Source: Pseudomonadota bacterium (GTDB taxonomy: Bacteria > Pseudomonadota > Gammaproteobacteria > Steroidobacterales > JBCBZW01). From it: a stretch of 64,000 bases of DNA. A model generated the notes under the pieces. The model made no database searches. It was given only the letters and a program-made list of their open reading frames with translations, and was not told the origin of the DNA. The stretch is taken from the NCBI GenBank assembly GCA_039193195.1, contig JBCCWS010000027.1, positions 17,888 through 81,887 on the forward strand, in the 5' to 3' direction. Shown here one piece after another: positions 61,148 to 64,000 of the stretch; the stretch's first letter is position 1; every line of letters starts with the position of its first letter. The position numbers were made by a program, and so were the translations under genes.

Positions 61148-61708
61148 CTAGGCGGAACGAGTACGTGTAGGGCGTGTGCTCGCGAGGATACCAAGGCCTA
61201 AGAGCATCAGCAGTGGTGTCATCGGCTCGGTGATAGCCGTCGCGAACACGACGTCGAATGTTAGTCGTGCCGTCGGGTTGGCGTCATTCACCACTCCCAT
61301 CAACCCCCCAAGGCGAAACGCTGTAGAGTCTAGTACCGAGAAGGAGTTGATGGTAAGTGGACTTCCGCCCTCGGCGATAAAGTTCCTAAGGTCTACGACG
61401 CCCGGACCGTCCAAGTCGGAGAACGTGAGGTCCCAGTTCGAGAACCCTCGCGAGTTTTCCCTCGGGCCCAGCGAGAAGAAGATGGAAATCGTGTCGTGAT
61501 CGACGATGTCGATGTCGACGCGACTATTCTCAATGCTCACAAACTCTACGCTGAAAAGGTCCCCGATGGCGACTTCGTCTAAGAAGTTTCCGCCGAAGGC
61601 GTCGGCGCGCAGTCGGATGTCATCACCGATGAGCGTCGCATTCACGCTCGGTGATAGGGCGCAAAGTGCTGCCAGAAGAACAAGCGAGTGTCGGATTGAT
61701 CGAGGCAT
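61148..61708 (-). CDS. PEP-CTERM-like exported protein
   Basis: 186 residues: signal peptide (cleavage near VNA), a beta-rich secreted region with alternating strands (VDIDIVDHDTISIFFSLG, LTINSFSVLD), and a C-terminal tail of the PEP-CTERM shape: TEPMT, a hydrophobic helix (PLLMLLGLGILAST) and a basic RPTRTRSA end. The motif is a variant of the usual P-E-P. Such proteins are sorted and cut by exosortase, which is not in the window. Confidence 0.65.
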   Translation of the reverse strand: MPRSIRHSLVLLAALCALSPSVNATLIGDDIRLRADAFGGNFLDEVAIGDLFSVEFVSIENSRVDIDIVDHDTISIFFSLGPRENSRGFSNWDLTFSDLDGPGVVDLRNFIAEGGSPLTINSFSVLDSTAFRLGGLMGVVNDANPTARLTFDVVFATAITEPMTPLLMLLGLGILASTRPTRTRSA

Positions 61709-62383
61709 GGGTTCGTCCCTTTCTACGTTTCTGTTGTACCCGAACGATCAGTGCGTCGTGAGGAGTGAGGCCCACTACTACTCCTTGTTCGTGGAACGCC
61801 ACAAAGGTGGGGCGCGGAAGGCCAACGTTTTCGCGCCGTTTCGGTGGCCTGCGTGATTGGGACACACCGCTAACCGAGTAGAACGGAATTCACGTACGGA
61901 TACTCTCACCGGATTAGCGGCGTTCGAGGGGCCGCCGATGATCTCGGGCTTCACGCTGGGGCTGGGGTCGCGGGGTAGTCGTCACGAGACCCACTTTGCA
62001 CGTGCGGACGGTTCCCGGATATCCGAGTCGCTGATGCGGCGGGCAATCGGCATCAGCGTCGCCTCATCAAGACAAACACCGCAAGTACTTCCTGGAGCGA
62101 GCGGTCGGCAAGGTACGCGCGGACGGTCTCGGCGATGAGCGATGGACTCGCGGCATCGTAGGCGGCGACGGCGCCGCTCGGTCAACGATCGCTGCTTCTA
62201 CGCCGCGCCGGAATCGCCCTTGGAAATCAAGCTCCCACTTGATCCGGTGAGTTCGAACCCTCTGCAAAATCCACATGTGAGGGCATCAGCGCGCGTAACG
62301 CGGCACGACCTAACGTGGCAACAGCGAGCAGGCCTGCCCTACTGCACGTACCGGGTTGTTGCCAATCCCTCCCAACCCATCGG
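61709..62383. other. Intergenic, nothing recognised
   Basis: About 675 bases. Open frames on both strands are GC-driven and lack domains and ribosome binding sites. Confidence 0.4.
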
Positions 62384-63013
62384 CTACTCTGTTACCCACA
62401 TGGTGGAGTGAACAAGCGTCAGCTCAAAGCGCTCTTCCCGGACGTCTGCTTCGTTGTCGATGCGGTAGTGCACATCCAGCCGTAGGGTTCTCGGGCTGCC
62501 GAAGGCATCCAAGCGTGCGTCCGTGTGTCGAAATATGAGTACACGATCTTCGTAGTGCTTATAGTCAACGTCTTCGTAGGGGTAGTAGTAGTAGGCCCAC
62601 GGCACCCTCGTTGTAAGGACTTCCGACGTCTCCCCTGTCAAGACCGCGTTGCTTGCCGTATCAGTGAGAGTGACCGACAGGAGACGGATCGTGAGCGGCT
62701 GCTTGGACACGACCCGTAAACTTGCATGGCGCTTAGGGATATTGCCCGCTTGGGCAAACCGATGGAAGTCCGGCAGCAAGATGTGGTCAGCATCAAGTAG
62801 CCTCACGGTTTCTTCCGCGCGACCGTGCCTTAGGCTTTCACGCATCCGATGGGTTCGTATGTCTCGGTAGTCCGTGACAGGCACGGGTGTGCAGCTGCAT
62901 AGAATCAGTAGCAGCAGGAGTGCAAACAATAGAATTATTGAGTGCAACCGACCTTGCGCGTGAGTCGGCGTGATTGGGCTGGCCTTGGGGGCAGCACCGT
63001 GCTTACAGATCAT
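62384..63013 (-). CDS. Predicted lipoprotein of unknown function
   Basis: 209 residues as read; the hydrophobic run IILLFALLLLLILCSC ends in a lipobox-like LILC, so it is probably a lipoprotein. The mature part has beta-rich stretches (LTIRLLSVTLTDTAS, then LRLDVHYRID) and a Tyr-rich YYYYPYEDVDY loop. No family recognised. The first ~25 residues before the hydrophobic run are longer than usual, so the true start may lie downstream. Confidence 0.55.
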   Translation of the reverse strand: MICKHGAAPKASPITPTHAQGRLHSIILLFALLLLLILCSCTPVPVTDYRDIRTHRMRESLRHGRAEETVRLLDADHILLPDFHRFAQAGNIPKRHASLRVVSKQPLTIRLLSVTLTDTASNAVLTGETSEVLTTRVPWAYYYYPYEDVDYKHYEDRVLIFRHTDARLDAFGSPRTLRLDVHYRIDNEADVREERFELTLVHSTMWVTE

Positions 63014-63372
63014 CCTGACACAAAGCTACTATTGGGTGACATGACGTAATCAGAGAACTGATCCTGAGCTTGCCTCCACGCTGGCTGACAGAAGGATCGT
63101 CGAGGGCATTGTGAATCGTAAGCGAGAGCGTAGGAAGTGCTGCGTTTCGAGGCCATACGAACACCATGGAGGTTCAACGGTATGCCCAGACGGAAGCAGA
63201 AGGATCTCAGTCCAGCGGGAAAAGAGTGCTGGATGAGCTGCTCAAGCACGGCGACATCAAGACGAGGGGCGATGTTGAGCGACCGTTCGCCGACCTGAAG
63301 TGAAGAAGACATCAGTCGAGCGGATACCCCCCACTGAGAGTGTCGGACGTCGAGCACGTCCTGACCAACACG
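63014..63372. other. Intergenic between the cobN 3' end and the lipoprotein gene
   Basis: About 360 bases; no supported gene. Confidence 0.4.
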
Positions 63373-64000
63373 TTACCCCTCCAACCGCTCCTCCGCCTCG
63401 AGCAAATGGCGCCTGAGCATCTCTACATACTCCCCCGGCGCCTGCCACAAGCCACGCTGGATCGCCTCCATCAACCGCTCGCAGATGTCGTGCAGCGCGT
63501 CCGGATTGTGCCGCTGCAGGAACGCGCGGGTATCCTCATCGCCTACGTAAGCATCGGTCACCGCCGCGTACTGGTCGTCCCGCACCACCCGCGCGGTGGC
63601 GTCGTAGGCGAACAGGTAATCCACCGTAGCCGCCATCTCGAAGCCGCCCTTGTAGCCGTGGCGCTTCACGCCGGCAATCCACTTCGGATTGGTCACCCGC
63701 GAGCGCACCACACGGCTGATCTCCTGCGCGAGGCTGCGCATGCGGGGCGCGGCGGGGTTGCTGTGATCGCCGAAGTACACCCGCGGCTGCTCGCCGCGGT
63801 AATGGCGCACCGCCGCCGTCATGCCGCCCTGGAACTGGTAGTAGTCGTCGGAGTCGAGTAGGTCGTGCTCGCGGTTGTCCTGGTTCTGCACCACGAGGTC
63901 GATGGTGGCGAGGCGCTCGGCGAACCCCTCGCGCGCTTCGGTACCGTAGTCCTTGCGCCCGTAGGCGTAGCCGCCCCAGTCGCGGAAGGCGCGGGCCAGG
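63373..64000 (-). CDS. cobN: Cobaltochelatase subunit CobN, C-terminal part (runs off window)
   Basis: About 209 C-terminal residues; the frame is open to the window edge. Contains the highly conserved CobN segments WGGYAYGRKDYG, DNREHDLLDSDDYYQFQGG, EISRVVRSRVTNPKWIAG and GYKGGFEMAATVDYLFAYDA. CobN is the large subunit that inserts cobalt into hydrogenobyrinic acid diamide using an I-D-type ATPase motor. CobST is not seen; the ChlI-like and VWA genes at 43-45 kb are the likely partners. Confidence 0.93.
   Translation of the reverse strand, partial: LARAFRDWGGYAYGRKDYGTEAREGFAERLATIDLVVQNQDNREHDLLDSDDYYQFQGGMTAAVRHYRGEQPRVYFGDHSNPAAPRMRSLAQEISRVVRSRVTNPKWIAGVKRHGYKGGFEMAATVDYLFAYDATARVVRDDQYAAVTDAYVGDEDTRAFLQRHNPDALHDICERLMEAIQRGLWQAPGEYVEMLRRHLLEAEERLEG

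Overview
The window looks like a piece of a GC-rich Gammaproteobacterium chromosome, probably environmental or marine. The evidence is long GC-rich genes with strong GGAGG-type ribosome binding sites, an outer-membrane complement (BtuB, beta-barrels, lipoproteins), ScsB/DsbD-type thiol chemistry, a PEP-CTERM-like protein and Zur/DksA2-type zinc biology. Genes are separated by unusually many long non-coding or decayed stretches, and several small mobile remnants are visible. The species cannot be named from sequence alone.

Layout. 0-11.5 kb: a 5'-truncated FG-GAP/dockerin-like secreted protein, trans-3-hydroxy-L-proline dehydratase, a pirin/FMN-reductase pair, a 160-bp MITE, small envelope and hypothetical genes, a GMC oxidoreductase, and a histidine-kinase-like gene converging on a LuxR-type regulator. 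11.7-29.5 kb: an accessory zone with a TIR-STAND-TPR protein, a membrane-anchored TIR protein, a double-hydrolase fusion, and a coupled alpha/beta-hydrolase plus TPR-S/trypsin-like protease operon. These are interleaved with ordinary genes (DsbD plus redoxin, proline iminopeptidase, Lrp/PhzF). 30-37.5 kb: lipoyl ligase, a long RpiB-like isomerase, a hairpin MITE and two more FG-GAP paralogues. 38-43 kb: two tandem copies of a block made of a tRNA-Lys 3' fragment, a 311-bp repeat and a ParDE toxin-antitoxin module, with a broken tyrosine integrase between them, then a two-gene zinc-ribbon operon.

43-54.7 kb: cobalamin uptake and salvage. ChlI-like and VWA chelatase subunits run leftward. A cobalamin riboswitch heads a rightward run btuB-btuF-btuC-btuD-cobQ-cbiB-cobC in which most neighbours overlap by four bases, and cobU converges on it. 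54.9-59.6 kb: a probable zinc-limitation cluster with a two-cysteine DksA, an FAD oxidoreductase, a remnant second DksA, a COG0523 metallochaperone GTPase, and a good Zur-like operator in front of an unknown 116-residue protein. 60-64 kb: a broken FG-GAP pseudogene, small secreted proteins and the C-terminal end of CobN, which runs off the right edge and is the likely partner of the ChlI/VWA subunits 18 kb away.

The strongest candidates for unexplored biology are the TIR-STAND-TPR protein with its homogenised 45-residue repeats, the hydrolase/TPR-S-protease pair, the tandem tRNA-fragment/toxin-antitoxin array, and the small gene directly under a Zur-like box. Two genes (outer-membrane barrel at 6.6 kb, membrane-anchored protein at 24-25 kb) show clear single-frameshift signatures near their 3' ends.
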